From assembly GCA_002384935.1 (NCBI GenBank), contig DGCD01000014.1, forward strand, positions 156,867 to 220,866: a stretch of DNA of 64,000 bases, read 5' to 3'. Below the pieces are notes generated by a model. The model did no database searches. It saw only the letters and a list, made by a program, of their open reading frames with translations, and was not told where the DNA came from. This document shows, piece after piece, positions 43,049 to 51,504 of the stretch (positions within the stretch are counted from its first letter, which is position 1; the number at the start of each line of letters is the position of its first letter). Origin of the DNA: Pusillimonas sp. UBA3987 (GTDB taxonomy: Bacteria; Pseudomonadota; Gammaproteobacteria; Burkholderiales; Burkholderiaceae_B). Both the position numbers and the translations under genes were made by a program.

Positions 43049-44125
43049 TCATGCTTTTACCCCTACAACCCCTCGCTGCACCTGGTCGCGCTCAATCGAC
43101 TCAAACAGCGCCTTAAAATTGCCTTCGCCAAAACCATCATCGCCTTTACGCTGAATAAACTCAAAAAACACCGGCCCCAGCACGGTTTCCGAGAAAATCT
43201 GCAGCAAAAGGCGCTTATCGCCTTTATGGGTTGTTCCGTCAAGCAAAATACCGCGTGACCGCAATTCACTTTCCGGCTCGCCATGACCGGGAAGGCGCTC
43301 TTTCAGCATTTCATAATACGTATCGGGCGGCGCGGTCATCAGCTTAACGCCCGCATTGCGAAGGCTATCGACGCTGGCCATCAGGTTGTCGGTCAGCAAA
43401 GCAATATGCTGGATGCCCTCGCCGTTGAACTGCATCAGAAACTCTTCAATTTGCCCGCCACCGCCGGCTTCTTCATTCAGCGGAATACGAATCTTACCGT
43501 CGGGTGCGGTCATGGCACGCGAGGTCAAACCCGTGTATTCGCCTTTGATATCGAAATAACGAATTTCCTTGAAGTTAAAAAGCCGTTCGTAGAACCCGGC
43601 CCAATAACCCATGCGCCCCCGGTACACGTTATGCGTCAAATGATCGATCACTTTCAGGCCGTGGCCCGCAGGATGAAGATCCACGCCATCAATAAACTCG
43701 AAGTCGATATCATAAATCGTCATGCCGTCGGCAAAGCGATCGATCAGATAAAGCGGTGCGCCGCCAATACCCTTGATGGCAGGCAAGCGCAGCTCCATGG
43801 GGCCGGTTGGAATCTCCAAGGCCTGTGCGCCCAGATCCAACGCCCTTTGATAGGCCTTATGCGCGTCTTTCACCCGAAACGCCATGCCGCATGCCGAAGG
43901 GCCATGCTCGGCAGCGAAGTACGCTGCCAGGCTTTTGGGTTCTTTGTTGATAATGAAATTGATATTGCCCTGCCGGTAAAGCACGACATCTTTCGAGCGA
44001 TGCACCGCTACTTTCGCAAAGCCCAACTTTTCAAACAAAGGCTCCAGAACATTCGGCTCCGGGGAGGCGAACTCAACAAACTCAAACCCCATCAAACCCA
44101 TTGGATTATCGAAAAGATCTGCCAT
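43049..44125 (-). CDS. hpd: 4-Hydroxyphenylpyruvate dioxygenase
   Basis: 358 residues, two vicinal-oxygen-chelate domains. Iron ligands are visible as His in DHLTHNVYRG, His in GIQHIALLT and Glu in FFEFIQRKGD. The C-terminal helix region (FGEGNFKALFESIERDQ) is typical. It converts 4-hydroxyphenylpyruvate to homogentisate in tyrosine breakdown. No homogentisate dioxygenase is in the window. It follows livF by 32 bp, so it is probably the last gene of the dioxygenase-LIV operon that begins at 49.8 kb. Confidence 0.93.
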   Translation of the reverse strand: MADLFDNPMGLMGFEFVEFASPEPNVLEPLFEKLGFAKVAVHRSKDVVLYRQGNINFIINKEPKSLAAYFAAEHGPSACGMAFRVKDAHKAYQRALDLGAQALEIPTGPMELRLPAIKGIGGAPLYLIDRFADGMTIYDIDFEFIDGVDLHPAGHGLKVIDHLTHNVYRGRMGYWAGFYERLFNFKEIRYFDIKGEYTGLTSRAMTAPDGKIRIPLNEEAGGGGQIEEFLMQFNGEGIQHIALLTDNLMASVDSLRNAGVKLMTAPPDTYYEMLKERLPGHGEPESELRSRGILLDGTTHKGDKRLLLQIFSETVLGPVFFEFIQRKGDDGFGEGNFKALFESIERDQVQRGVVGVKA

Positions 44126-44157
44126 GCCGTTCTCCTAAAACGCTTACCGCAACGATA

Positions 44158-44874
44158 CTACAACCCCAGGTAAGCCTCCTTAACGCGAGGGTCGTTCTTC
44201 AGATCATCGCTGCTGCCGTGGAGCGTAATGCACCCATTTTCCACCACGTAAGCGTCGTCGGCCAAATTCAATGTGTTGCGAGTGTCTTGCTCAGCAATCA
44301 AAATGGAAAGGCCGTTCTTGTTCAGGGAACGTATTGTGTCGAAAACCAACTGCGCCATAATCGGCGCCAGGCCCAGCGTTGGCTCATCCAATAACAACAA
44401 CTTGGGGCGTGCCATCAGGCCGCGCGCAATGGCCAGCATTTGCTGCTCACCACCGGAAAGCGTACCGGCCGCCTGGCTGCGACGCTCCCGTAACCGGGGA
44501 AACAGTTCGTACATTTCTTCAATACGCTGCTTCCAGGTAGGGCGCGCTGCCGGCACGATACCACCCAGGCGCAAGTTCTCTTCAACCGACAAATTAGGAA
44601 AAACCCGCCGCCCCTCAGGTACCAGCACCATCCCTGCATTGACCCGCTGGTGACCACGCTGGGCACTCATGCTGTTCCCATCGAATAGCACCTCGCCCTG
44701 CTTAACCGGCAGCACACCTGCCAACATCAGCATAATCGTGGTTTTACCGGCGCCGTTTGCGCCCAGTAATGCCGTCACACTTCCTTCACGCACGTTCAGC
44801 GAAACACCATGGATAATCTGCACCTCCCCATAGCCGCCCACCACGTCTTTCAGGCTCAGAATGTCTGCACTCAT
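44158..44874 (-). CDS. livF: ABC transporter ATP-binding protein, LivF type (second system)
   Basis: 238 residues: Walker A GANGAGKTTI, signature LSGGEQQML, Walker B LLLLDEPTLGLAP, and the LivF-type C-terminus DDAYVVENG. It overlaps the livG stop by four bases. It belongs to a complete five-gene LIV set (SBP, H, M, G, F). Confidence 0.95.
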   Translation of the reverse strand: MSADILSLKDVVGGYGEVQIIHGVSLNVREGSVTALLGANGAGKTTIMLMLAGVLPVKQGEVLFDGNSMSAQRGHQRVNAGMVLVPEGRRVFPNLSVEENLRLGGIVPAARPTWKQRIEEMYELFPRLRERRSQAAGTLSGGEQQMLAIARGLMARPKLLLLDEPTLGLAPIMAQLVFDTIRSLNKNGLSILIAEQDTRNTLNLADDAYVVENGCITLHGSSDDLKNDPRVKEAYLGL

Positions 44875-45599
44875 TTCTGTTCTCCGAAATACACTTCGTG
44901 AACACGCGGATTGTCCGCGATCTCCTGCGGCGTTCCCATGGCAATGCGCTCTCCATGATGCAACACGACAATTCGATCCGACAATTGCATCAAGGCACGC
45001 ATCACATGCTCAATAATTAATATCGTTAACTTTCGGGAATGGTGCTGTTCACGGATAATACCAAGCATCTCGCTGACTTCGGGCGGGGTCAGGCCCGCCA
45101 TGACCTCATCAAGCATAACGACCTTGCAACCTGTGCTGATCGCACGGGCAAGTTCCAGTTTCTTTTGTCTGGACAAAGTAAGCGCATGGGCCGGCGTGTC
45201 GGCCAGGCCCGACATCCCCAAATCTTTCAAGACAGTCTGGCAATGCGCAACGGCTTGTTGGCGATTACGAATTAAAACCGAACCGAACATCGTCGCTGTC
45301 AGCAGGTTCTCCATTACGGTCAGGTTTGGAAAGGGCTTGACGATTTGGAATGTGCGCGCAATGCCTCGTCGGCACACCTGGTCAGGACGAAGCCCCAGCA
45401 ACGACTTGCCCTCAAGAAGCACATCCCCCGTAGAGGGAGCCAGGTAGCCGGCAATCACGTTAAACAAGGTGGTCTTGCCCGCGCCATTGGCCCCCATAAT
45501 CCCCAGGATTTTCCCTTCATCGACCGTCATCGATATTTCGGCCAGTGCCCTCAGGCCCCCAAAGTTCTTACTTACGCCCTCCAGCCGGATTAAGCTCAT
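44871..45599 (-). CDS. livG: ABC transporter ATP-binding protein, LivG type (second system)
   Basis: 242 residues from the ATG at 45599, which overlaps the livM stop as ATGA; a longer upstream frame is not conserved. Walker A GANGAGKTTL, signature-like LSRQKKLELA and Walker B VMLDEVMAGL are seen. The ABC signature is atypical (LSRQ rather than LSGGQ), as is common in LivG-type subunits. Confidence 0.94.
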   Translation of the reverse strand: MSLIRLEGVSKNFGGLRALAEISMTVDEGKILGIMGANGAGKTTLFNVIAGYLAPSTGDVLLEGKSLLGLRPDQVCRRGIARTFQIVKPFPNLTVMENLLTATMFGSVLIRNRQQAVAHCQTVLKDLGMSGLADTPAHALTLSRQKKLELARAISTGCKVVMLDEVMAGLTPPEVSEMLGIIREQHHSRKLTILIIEHVMRALMQLSDRIVVLHHGERIAMGTPQEIADNPRVHEVYFGEQK

Positions 45600-46519
45600 G
45601 AGCCTTCTCCTTGAGCCCGGTGCTTGTAGTTGCGATACCAACCCAGCAAGCCATTGGGTAGCTTCACCACAAACACAATCAACAAAATACCCAGGATAAT
45701 CATGTAGAACTGCGGCGCGTTCGTCCAAAGCAACTCAGACAAAATAACCAGGAAAACCACCCCGAACAGCGGCCCACGCGCGTTATCGCCCCCGCCTAGA
45801 ATCGCCATGACGATAACGGTAATGGAAATCATTGGGTCAAAAGCCTGAGTCGCCTCGAAATAGCTTGAACGCAGCGCCATCACCCCACCCACCATGCCGG
45901 GAATAATGGCAGACAAAATGAAAGCGATCAGCTTGTATCGTGCTACGGGCACACCCAATGTTTCCGCCGCCTCTTCGTTCTCGCGTAGCGAACGTAAACC
46001 ATGACCAAAGGGTGAGCGATGGACCGTCTCCAGCAATAAGGTCGACGCCACCGCCAGCACCAATACAATCCAGTAAATGGTTTCAATTGGCGGTGTACCA
46101 AACAAAAGGCGGCTGGAAATACCCATTTTGGCCTCAATGGCCATCAGGGAATACTTCACCAACTCAGCCAGGCCAAACGTAAGAATGACAAAATAAGGCC
46201 CTCGAACCCGCATGACCGGCAAGCCCACAATTAACGCAAACAGCGCGCTAATAGCGCCGGCCATGATCAGGGCCAGCCACAGCGGCATCCATTGCCAGGT
46301 CACCACAACGACATAGCTGCCTATCCCATAAAACACGACCTGCCCCAGCGATATGTAGCCTGTCATGCTAGAGAGCACAGCCCAGCTCTGCGTGAGTGCC
46401 AACCACATCAGAATGGCCAGACCCACGCCAATTGCGTAGTCTTGTGCAAGAAAGGGAAGAACGGCAAACGCCAGAACCAGACAGGCAAAAACAGTGACTT
46501 CTTTCAGGGTGTACTTCAT
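45596..46519 (-). CDS. livM: ABC transporter permease, LivM type (second system)
   Basis: 307 residues with about nine membrane segments. The conserved permease loop is LRSLRENEEAAETLGVPVARYKLIAFILS, and the C-terminal tail is basic. It overlaps livH and livG by four bases each, so translation is coupled. Confidence 0.94.
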   Translation of the reverse strand: MKYTLKEVTVFACLVLAFAVLPFLAQDYAIGVGLAILMWLALTQSWAVLSSMTGYISLGQVVFYGIGSYVVVVTWQWMPLWLALIMAGAISALFALIVGLPVMRVRGPYFVILTFGLAELVKYSLMAIEAKMGISSRLLFGTPPIETIYWIVLVLAVASTLLLETVHRSPFGHGLRSLRENEEAAETLGVPVARYKLIAFILSAIIPGMVGGVMALRSSYFEATQAFDPMISITVIVMAILGGGDNARGPLFGVVFLVILSELLWTNAPQFYMIILGILLIVFVVKLPNGLLGWYRNYKHRAQGEGS

Positions 46520-47412
46520 CTGCTGACCTTTTTGGCAAATAAACCCTGGGGCAGGAACATTAAGGTTGCCACGAACACCCCATACAGCAAGACCGAGCGT
46601 AAATTAGGGGACGTCAAGGCCACACCATAGGTTTCAATGGCTCCCAGCAACAAAGCGGCCAGAAACCCTCCCAGAATATTGCCCAGCCCGCCCAGAATAA
46701 CAACGATGAAAGCCGCAATCGCCAGCGGAAACCCGATAAACGGAGAAAATTGTTCCATCATGCCTAACAGCACACCTGCAACACCGGCCGACGCAAAGCC
46801 CAAGGTCAGGCTCACAATATGCACCTGCTCGACATTCACCCCTACAATTCGGGCCGCCTCAGGCTGCTCTATCACCGAACGCAAAGCCAGGCCAAAAACG
46901 CTCCAGCGCAGGAAGAGTGTGACCCCGATGCATATCGCCAACGCAACCAGAAGCGCAATAACCCGGTTTCCCGTCATGGCCAGGTCGCCAAACCGATAAA
47001 CATGATCCATATATTGATACGCGCGCGGGGTCGCTGTTTCCACCCAAGCCACGACATTCTGTATTAATAACGAAAGCCCAAAAAACAGCAACAGAGAGTT
47101 CGCTTCGAGTCGCTCCCTGCGGTCAACACGCACCAGCATATCCCGCAAGAGAAACTTGTAGAGCAACACGCCAACAATGGCACTGAACGCCGCGACAACC
47201 ACCGTGGATAACAAAGGCGACAGCCCAAAAGTGCTGAACAGCCAATAGCCCACGTACGCCCCAACCATCACCAGTTCACCATGCGCCACATTAAGCAGGC
47301 GCATCGTTCCATAGACCAAATTCAGTCCTAACGCGATGATCGCGTAAAGGGCGCCTGTAACCAGCGTGGCAAACAGCAATTGCTGCGACAAAAACACATC
47401 CACAAAACTCAT
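46516..47412 (-). CDS. livH: ABC transporter permease, LivH type (second system)
   Basis: 298 residues, eight or so membrane spans. LivH segments ALYAIIALGLNLVYGTMRLLNVAHGELVMVGAY and GVLLGMMEQFSPFIG are present. It lies 63 bp after the binding-protein gene, across a stable hairpin, and overlaps livM. Confidence 0.94.
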   Translation of the reverse strand: MSFVDVFLSQQLLFATLVTGALYAIIALGLNLVYGTMRLLNVAHGELVMVGAYVGYWLFSTFGLSPLLSTVVVAAFSAIVGVLLYKFLLRDMLVRVDRRERLEANSLLLFFGLSLLIQNVVAWVETATPRAYQYMDHVYRFGDLAMTGNRVIALLVALAICIGVTLFLRWSVFGLALRSVIEQPEAARIVGVNVEQVHIVSLTLGFASAGVAGVLLGMMEQFSPFIGFPLAIAAFIVVILGGLGNILGGFLAALLLGAIETYGVALTSPNLRSVLLYGVFVATLMFLPQGLFAKKVSR

Positions 47413-47436
47413 GCAACACCCCTGTCAGTGTTCCAG

Positions 47437-47458
47437 GGGCGGCCTGATTCGGCCGCCC
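47437..47458 (-). other. Stable hairpin between binding-protein and permease genes
   Basis: A perfect 8-bp G/C stem GGGCGGCC / GGCCGCCC with a six-base loop. On the minus strand it has no following T-run. Hairpins in this position often protect the upstream binding-protein message from 3' decay and lower permease expression. That role is inferred from position only. Confidence 0.55.
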
Positions 47459-47475
47459 TTTTTCTTATTGGGCTC

Positions 47476-48666
47476 TTACTGGATAGCCGCTTTGGGCTGA
47501 AACTTGCTGGTGGCAATTGAGTCGGGCCAAATCAGCTTCAGTTTTCCATCCTGAATTTGCAAAAATGCCGTTGGGGTAATGACGTTTTGCACGCCTTCAA
47601 ATTTCACCTTTCCATTAATGGTTTCGAACGTGTCGGTCGCAATCGTGTCACGCAGTTTTTCTTTATCCAGACCGACCTTTGCGACGGCCTGCTCCAGAAT
47701 TTCCAATGACAAGTAAGCCAGCGAAGCGTTCAAATAGTCGGGCTCCTGGTTGTAGCGCTCAACGTAATTGTCATAAAATTTGCGCGCATTTTTCCATTCG
47801 GGGTTATCCGGTGCCCAGTGGCCAATCGTTACGAAACCATTGGCCGCATCACCAAGGGCTTTACGATAAAAGGCTGCCGACGCGCCCAGCGCCACAAATT
47901 GAAAAGGGCTGGATACCCCTATTTCCTTGGCCTGTTTACCGTATAAAACCGAATCACCCGGATAGGAAAGCGCCAACACCGCATCGGGGTTCAATTCTTT
48001 GATTTGCGCCAGCATGGGTGTCATGTCTTTAATACTGGGCGGATACTCTGTACTGAACTTTATTTCTATGCCGGCCTTTTCAAGCTCGGGCTCAATGAAA
48101 GTTTTCAACTCTTTGGTCAGCGAAAGCACATTGGCCATGATGGCGACTGACTTGACATTGTTCTGCTGCATCAGCTTGGTCAGTTCCACCGCCATGACGT
48201 CGGGTATGGCCGCCGTCGGGAACCAAATATAACCGGGCTTCACTTCACGCAACATGACGGAAGCCGACGTATTCCCAACCACGGGGAATTTGTACTTTTC
48301 CACGACCGGCGCAAGGGCGATCTGGAACGGTGTACCCCAAGGCGCTATCAGCAAATCCACCTTATCGTCGGTGATGAGTTTTTCATAGATGCGCACCGAC
48401 ATTTCCGGCCGGGACTGGTTGTCGTACTCAACAAACTCAACCAACCGCTTTTCACCTGCAACGTCGATACCCCCTCGCGCATTGACCTCATCGCGCCACA
48501 TTTCATAAACGGCATATTGATCTTGCGCCGCATTGGCAAACGGGCCCGTTTGGGACATTGAAAAGCCAATCCGAACGGGCGGTTTCTCGGCGGCTGCCGC
48601 CCCGAACATACTCGCAGCCAGGCCAATACTCAAAGCCACATTCAAAAACGTGCGTCGTGTCGTCAT
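47476..48666 (-). CDS. ABC transporter substrate-binding protein (LIV / aromatic-acid type)
   Basis: 396 residues from the ATG at 48666, with GGAGAG upstream; eight codons of a longer frame are discarded. The signal peptide is of twin-arginine style (TTRRTFLNVALSIGLAASMFG, ending AAAAE). The Peripla_BP_6 fold (VRIGFSMSQTGPFANAAQ, GTPFQIALAPVVEKYKFPVVG) is shared with HbaE-like and amide-binding proteins. It directly follows the NicX-like dioxygenase (74 bp) and heads a full LIV set, so its ligand may be the precursor of that enzyme's substrate. Confidence 0.93.
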   Translation of the reverse strand: MTTRRTFLNVALSIGLAASMFGAAAAEKPPVRIGFSMSQTGPFANAAQDQYAVYEMWRDEVNARGGIDVAGEKRLVEFVEYDNQSRPEMSVRIYEKLITDDKVDLLIAPWGTPFQIALAPVVEKYKFPVVGNTSASVMLREVKPGYIWFPTAAIPDVMAVELTKLMQQNNVKSVAIMANVLSLTKELKTFIEPELEKAGIEIKFSTEYPPSIKDMTPMLAQIKELNPDAVLALSYPGDSVLYGKQAKEIGVSSPFQFVALGASAAFYRKALGDAANGFVTIGHWAPDNPEWKNARKFYDNYVERYNQEPDYLNASLAYLSLEILEQAVAKVGLDKEKLRDTIATDTFETINGKVKFEGVQNVITPTAFLQIQDGKLKLIWPDSIATSKFQPKAAIQ

Positions 48667-48740
48667 AGTTCTCTCCGATGATGTGTTCATTTATTGCTTA
48701 CTGAAGGTTTGCTGCCCAGCCACTTCTTGCACTGCAATAC

Positions 48741-49820
48741 TTACCGCCGTTCCCGCGGCACAATCATTTTCGGATCAATCACCTTGCCGTCTTCGATGAT
48801 CCGGTTACCGTCTAGCTCTATGGTGCAAGCCCGCATCGGAAGGTCGTAATGGCCGCGTGTTCTGCGTGTGCCACCCCCCTGCGTATTGGGGCCTGTCGAA
48901 AACAGGAAATTGCCTGGAAACGCTCGCGTTGCCGCGCGGTTACGCTCAGGCGAGTCGCCATACAGCGCAATGCTGTCCCAGCGAGCCTGTGGATTCAAGC
49001 CCCAGCCCAGATGCGAAATAGCGAAAGGATCGCGGTCTTCGGGAAAATCCTTACCCTCTTCCAACCATTCGCGCATCAAGGTGGCATCCAACCCTCCCTC
49101 AATGGAAACAATATGTCCGTCGCGAACCTCAACAATAATTTCGTCTTGAATGAAACGGCTATAAGGCAAAATAACAATATCGCCCGGCTGTATATACAGT
49201 GTTCCGTTTGCACTGCCTTCATCGGGAAACGTATGCAAAAAGCCTGCCCCCCAGTGGTCGAAATGCCCAGGTTCATCCGCAAACCCGTACTGGCTCATCA
49301 CGGGGTACTCGCCGCGCTCATAAGTAAAATCAGTGCCGGCCTTGCTGGTAACACGCACCTGCTTTGTGTTCTCGTAGAGCTTGTGGGCGTGCAACAGCGC
49401 TTCTTTCAAACCAGGCGGAGACTGCAAGGCATACAGATCGTCGGGGGCATCGATAATCATTTGTATGCGAACGCCGTTATCCATCACCTTTTTCAACCAA
49501 CTGCTGAACAGCGGCACGTGAAATATCAAGACCATGTCGCATTGCATCAAGGCTTCCAGCGTGCCCTTGCACTTACCCACTGTTTCAACGCCAACGCTGG
49601 TCCAGGTAGGAATGGCATTCACGCACATTTCATAAATATCAGCGTCAAGGGTTTCTGCTGCAGCGAATGCGGCCTGTATGTATTCTCGTCGGGTTCCAAG
49701 GTCGCTCACAATCGCAATCGTTTCCCCCGGTTTAACCTTGCATAGCTCAAACTGCTTTTTGAACAACCCGGCAAGCTTCGCTGGATTCGTAGACTGCGTT
49801 CTGATGTCTGCCTGCAACAT
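48741..49820 (-). CDS. 2,5-Dihydroxypyridine 5,6-dioxygenase homologue (NicX/PicD-like)
   Basis: 359 residues from the ATG at 49820, with AAGGAG upstream. It belongs to the M29-aminopeptidase-like fold used by NicX, which opens 2,5-dihydroxypyridine to N-formylmaleamate. The proposed Fe(II) ligands Glu183 (FADEPGHFDHW), His324 and Asp326 (TRGHYDLPMRAC) keep the exact spacing of NicX Glu177/His318/Asp320. YGFADEP, ISHLGWGLNPQ and GNFLFSTGPNT are further shared blocks. The N-terminal half is much less similar to the Pseudomonas enzyme, so a different dihydroxypyridine or related substrate is possible. It is divergent from a TetR operon. Confidence 0.82.
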   Translation of the reverse strand: MLQADIRTQSTNPAKLAGLFKKQFELCKVKPGETIAIVSDLGTRREYIQAAFAAAETLDADIYEMCVNAIPTWTSVGVETVGKCKGTLEALMQCDMVLIFHVPLFSSWLKKVMDNGVRIQMIIDAPDDLYALQSPPGLKEALLHAHKLYENTKQVRVTSKAGTDFTYERGEYPVMSQYGFADEPGHFDHWGAGFLHTFPDEGSANGTLYIQPGDIVILPYSRFIQDEIIVEVRDGHIVSIEGGLDATLMREWLEEGKDFPEDRDPFAISHLGWGLNPQARWDSIALYGDSPERNRAATRAFPGNFLFSTGPNTQGGGTRRTRGHYDLPMRACTIELDGNRIIEDGKVIDPKMIVPRERR

Positions 49821-49874
49821 GTTGATCTCCTTGCTTTTTCTATGTGCCACCCGAATAACATCACAGTTTGGATG

Positions 49875-49903
49875 ACTTTACTGACATACCAAAAGCAAGT
49901 CAA
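49875..49903 (-). promoter_or_regulatory. Sigma70-type promoter for the NicX-like/LIV operon
   Basis: On the minus strand, TTGACT (-35), a 17-base spacer and TAAAGT (-10), about 55 bp upstream of the dioxygenase ATG. Two direct repeats CCGAATAAC (49851-49859 and 49906-49914) flank it 55 bp apart and could be binding sites for the divergent TetR protein. Confidence 0.6.
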
Positions 49904-49981
49904 TACCGAATAACGTTCCTTATTTAAGATAATTTAATCACCATGAGGTAACATTAAAAAAATGGGTATTTAGGGGTCGAC

Positions 49982-50566
49982 GTGGTTCAGGTAAAAAAGC
50001 CAGAAATGAAGAAGGCAATCTTGGATGCCGCATATCAATGCTTCATGGAGTACGGGTATTCCAGTACGAAAATACCCCAAATCGCCAAGTTGGCCGGCTC
50101 GTCACCTGCCAATATTTACGTTTACTTTCCATCCAAGCTGGAAATTCTGTTCACCTTGTATGAAGGCTGGCTGGACGAGCGAATGACCACACTGGAAAAA
50201 TCCTTAAAGCGTCTGAAAACAAACGAACAGAAAATCCAGCGAATCCTGACAACAATGTGGCGGGACTTGCCCGCGGCAGACAAAGGGTTTAGTAACAACC
50301 TTATTCAGGCACTGTCAACGGCAACAAGCAATGAGGGTTACAGCCCGGCGCTGCGCCTTTCAGTAGAAAACAGACTATGCCAAATGTTGAACAGCAGCCT
50401 GTCTCATCTGGCGCCTGAAAGAACCCGTGCCATTGCAACATTGCTATTAATGGCTTTCGACGGCCACGCCATCAATTTTTATCTTACAAAGAAGAAAATG
50501 ACCTCGACGGCGGATATCGAGTTCTTCAGTAAAGTCATACTTTCGTATGCTGAACCGCAGAACTAA
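49982..50566 (+). CDS. TetR-family transcriptional regulator
   Basis: 194 residues from a GTG with AGGGG upstream; an ATG eight codons inside is an alternative. The TetR HTH spans about 10-57 (ILDAAYQCFMEYGYSSTKIPQIAKLAGSSPANIYVYFPSK). The C-terminal ligand domain is not assignable. It is divergent from the NicX-like gene by 161 bp, and its stop overlaps the next gene start (TAATG). It probably represses both divergent units until a pathway compound binds. Confidence 0.93.
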   Translation: MVQVKKPEMKKAILDAAYQCFMEYGYSSTKIPQIAKLAGSSPANIYVYFPSKLEILFTLYEGWLDERMTTLEKSLKRLKTNEQKIQRILTTMWRDLPAADKGFSNNLIQALSTATSNEGYSPALRLSVENRLCQMLNSSLSHLAPERTRAIATLLLMAFDGHAINFYLTKKKMTSTADIEFFSKVILSYAEPQN

Positions 50567-51486
50567 TGGCATTTCAAACGATGAAGACAACCACCACCCA
50601 ACTTGGCCAGGTCAAGATCTCGCGCATCATTGAATCGAGCGAACCGCTACTTCGCCCTGCAGAGATTTTCCCCGATTCCGATCCGGACATTATCGCCAGA
50701 AACATTGACTGGCTGGCCCCGCATTTCTATGATCCGGAGACCGACAAACTGGTCATTACGATTCAGTCGTTTTTGCTGGAAACGCAAAACCGCAAAATTC
50801 TAATTGACACCTGTGTGGGCGACTGCAAACAACGCGTTCGATCAGAATTCCACGAAAAACAATGGAACTGGCTGAAAGGGCTGGAAAGCCTGGGCCTTGG
50901 CGTTAAAGATATTGATATTGTTTTATCAACGCACATGCACGTTGATCATGTCGGCTGGAACACACGCTTCAACGGCAAAGAATGGGTACCCACCTTTCCC
51001 AAAGCGCGCTATCTGTTCACTACGCCGGAATGGGATTACTGGAAAGAAAATGAAGGGCACCCGGCACTGGTTCGCTCGGGTGACTACATTGGCGATTCAG
51101 TGTGGCCCCTGTTCCACGCCGGCCAGGCCGATTTGGTCGACATGGATCACGAAATCGTACCCGGAATCCGGCTGGTTCCCTTACCAGGGCACACGCCCGG
51201 CCATGTGGGCGTTGAAATTGACAACGCGTCGGACCCAACCCTTATTACAGCCGACCTTTTTCACCATCCTTTGCAATGCTGCTACCCGCACTGGAACACG
51301 CGATTTTGCCTTGATCCGCTGAAGTCACGCGCCACCCGATTAAATGCCATGGCCGAACTGGCACACAAAAACACCACAGTCATGCCGGCACACTTTCCTT
51401 CGCCGAATGCAGGAAAAATCGAGGTTGTAAAACACGATGACCCCGACGCAGCCCGGGGTCATGTGTATCGATATCGGTTTATATAA
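50566..51486 (+). CDS. Metallo-beta-lactamase-fold hydrolase
   Basis: 306 residues with the metal motif HMHVDH (His123, His125, Asp127, His128), GHTPGH, the Asp in TADLFHH and the late His in PAHFPSP. This gives a complete two-metal site as in lactonases, methyl-parathion hydrolase-like and other MBL hydrolases. The substrate is not predictable. It sits between a TetR gene (one-base overlap) and an alpha/beta hydrolase, so it may hydrolyse a ring-opening product or lactone from the NicX-like branch. Confidence 0.9.
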   Translation: MAFQTMKTTTTQLGQVKISRIIESSEPLLRPAEIFPDSDPDIIARNIDWLAPHFYDPETDKLVITIQSFLLETQNRKILIDTCVGDCKQRVRSEFHEKQWNWLKGLESLGLGVKDIDIVLSTHMHVDHVGWNTRFNGKEWVPTFPKARYLFTTPEWDYWKENEGHPALVRSGDYIGDSVWPLFHAGQADLVDMDHEIVPGIRLVPLPGHTPGHVGVEIDNASDPTLITADLFHHPLQCCYPHWNTRFCLDPLKSRATRLNAMAELAHKNTTVMPAHFPSPNAGKIEVVKHDDPDAARGHVYRYRFI

Positions 51487-51504
51487 ACAAACAGAGGTTG
51501 AATA

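Noticed and set aside
43283..44173. A 296-codon plus-strand open frame opposite HPPD
   Set aside because: Mirror of the HPPD gene with no recognisable protein features.
48849..49745. A 298-codon plus-strand open frame opposite the NicX-like gene
   Set aside because: Antisense to a gene with an intact iron site; Cys/Arg/His-rich product without family resemblance.
48741..49820. NicX-like protein as an ordinary M29 aminopeptidase
   Set aside because: The Glu / His-x-Asp arrangement and the GNFLFSTGPNT and HLGWGL blocks match the dihydroxypyridine dioxygenase branch; aminopeptidase activity is kept only as a minor alternative.
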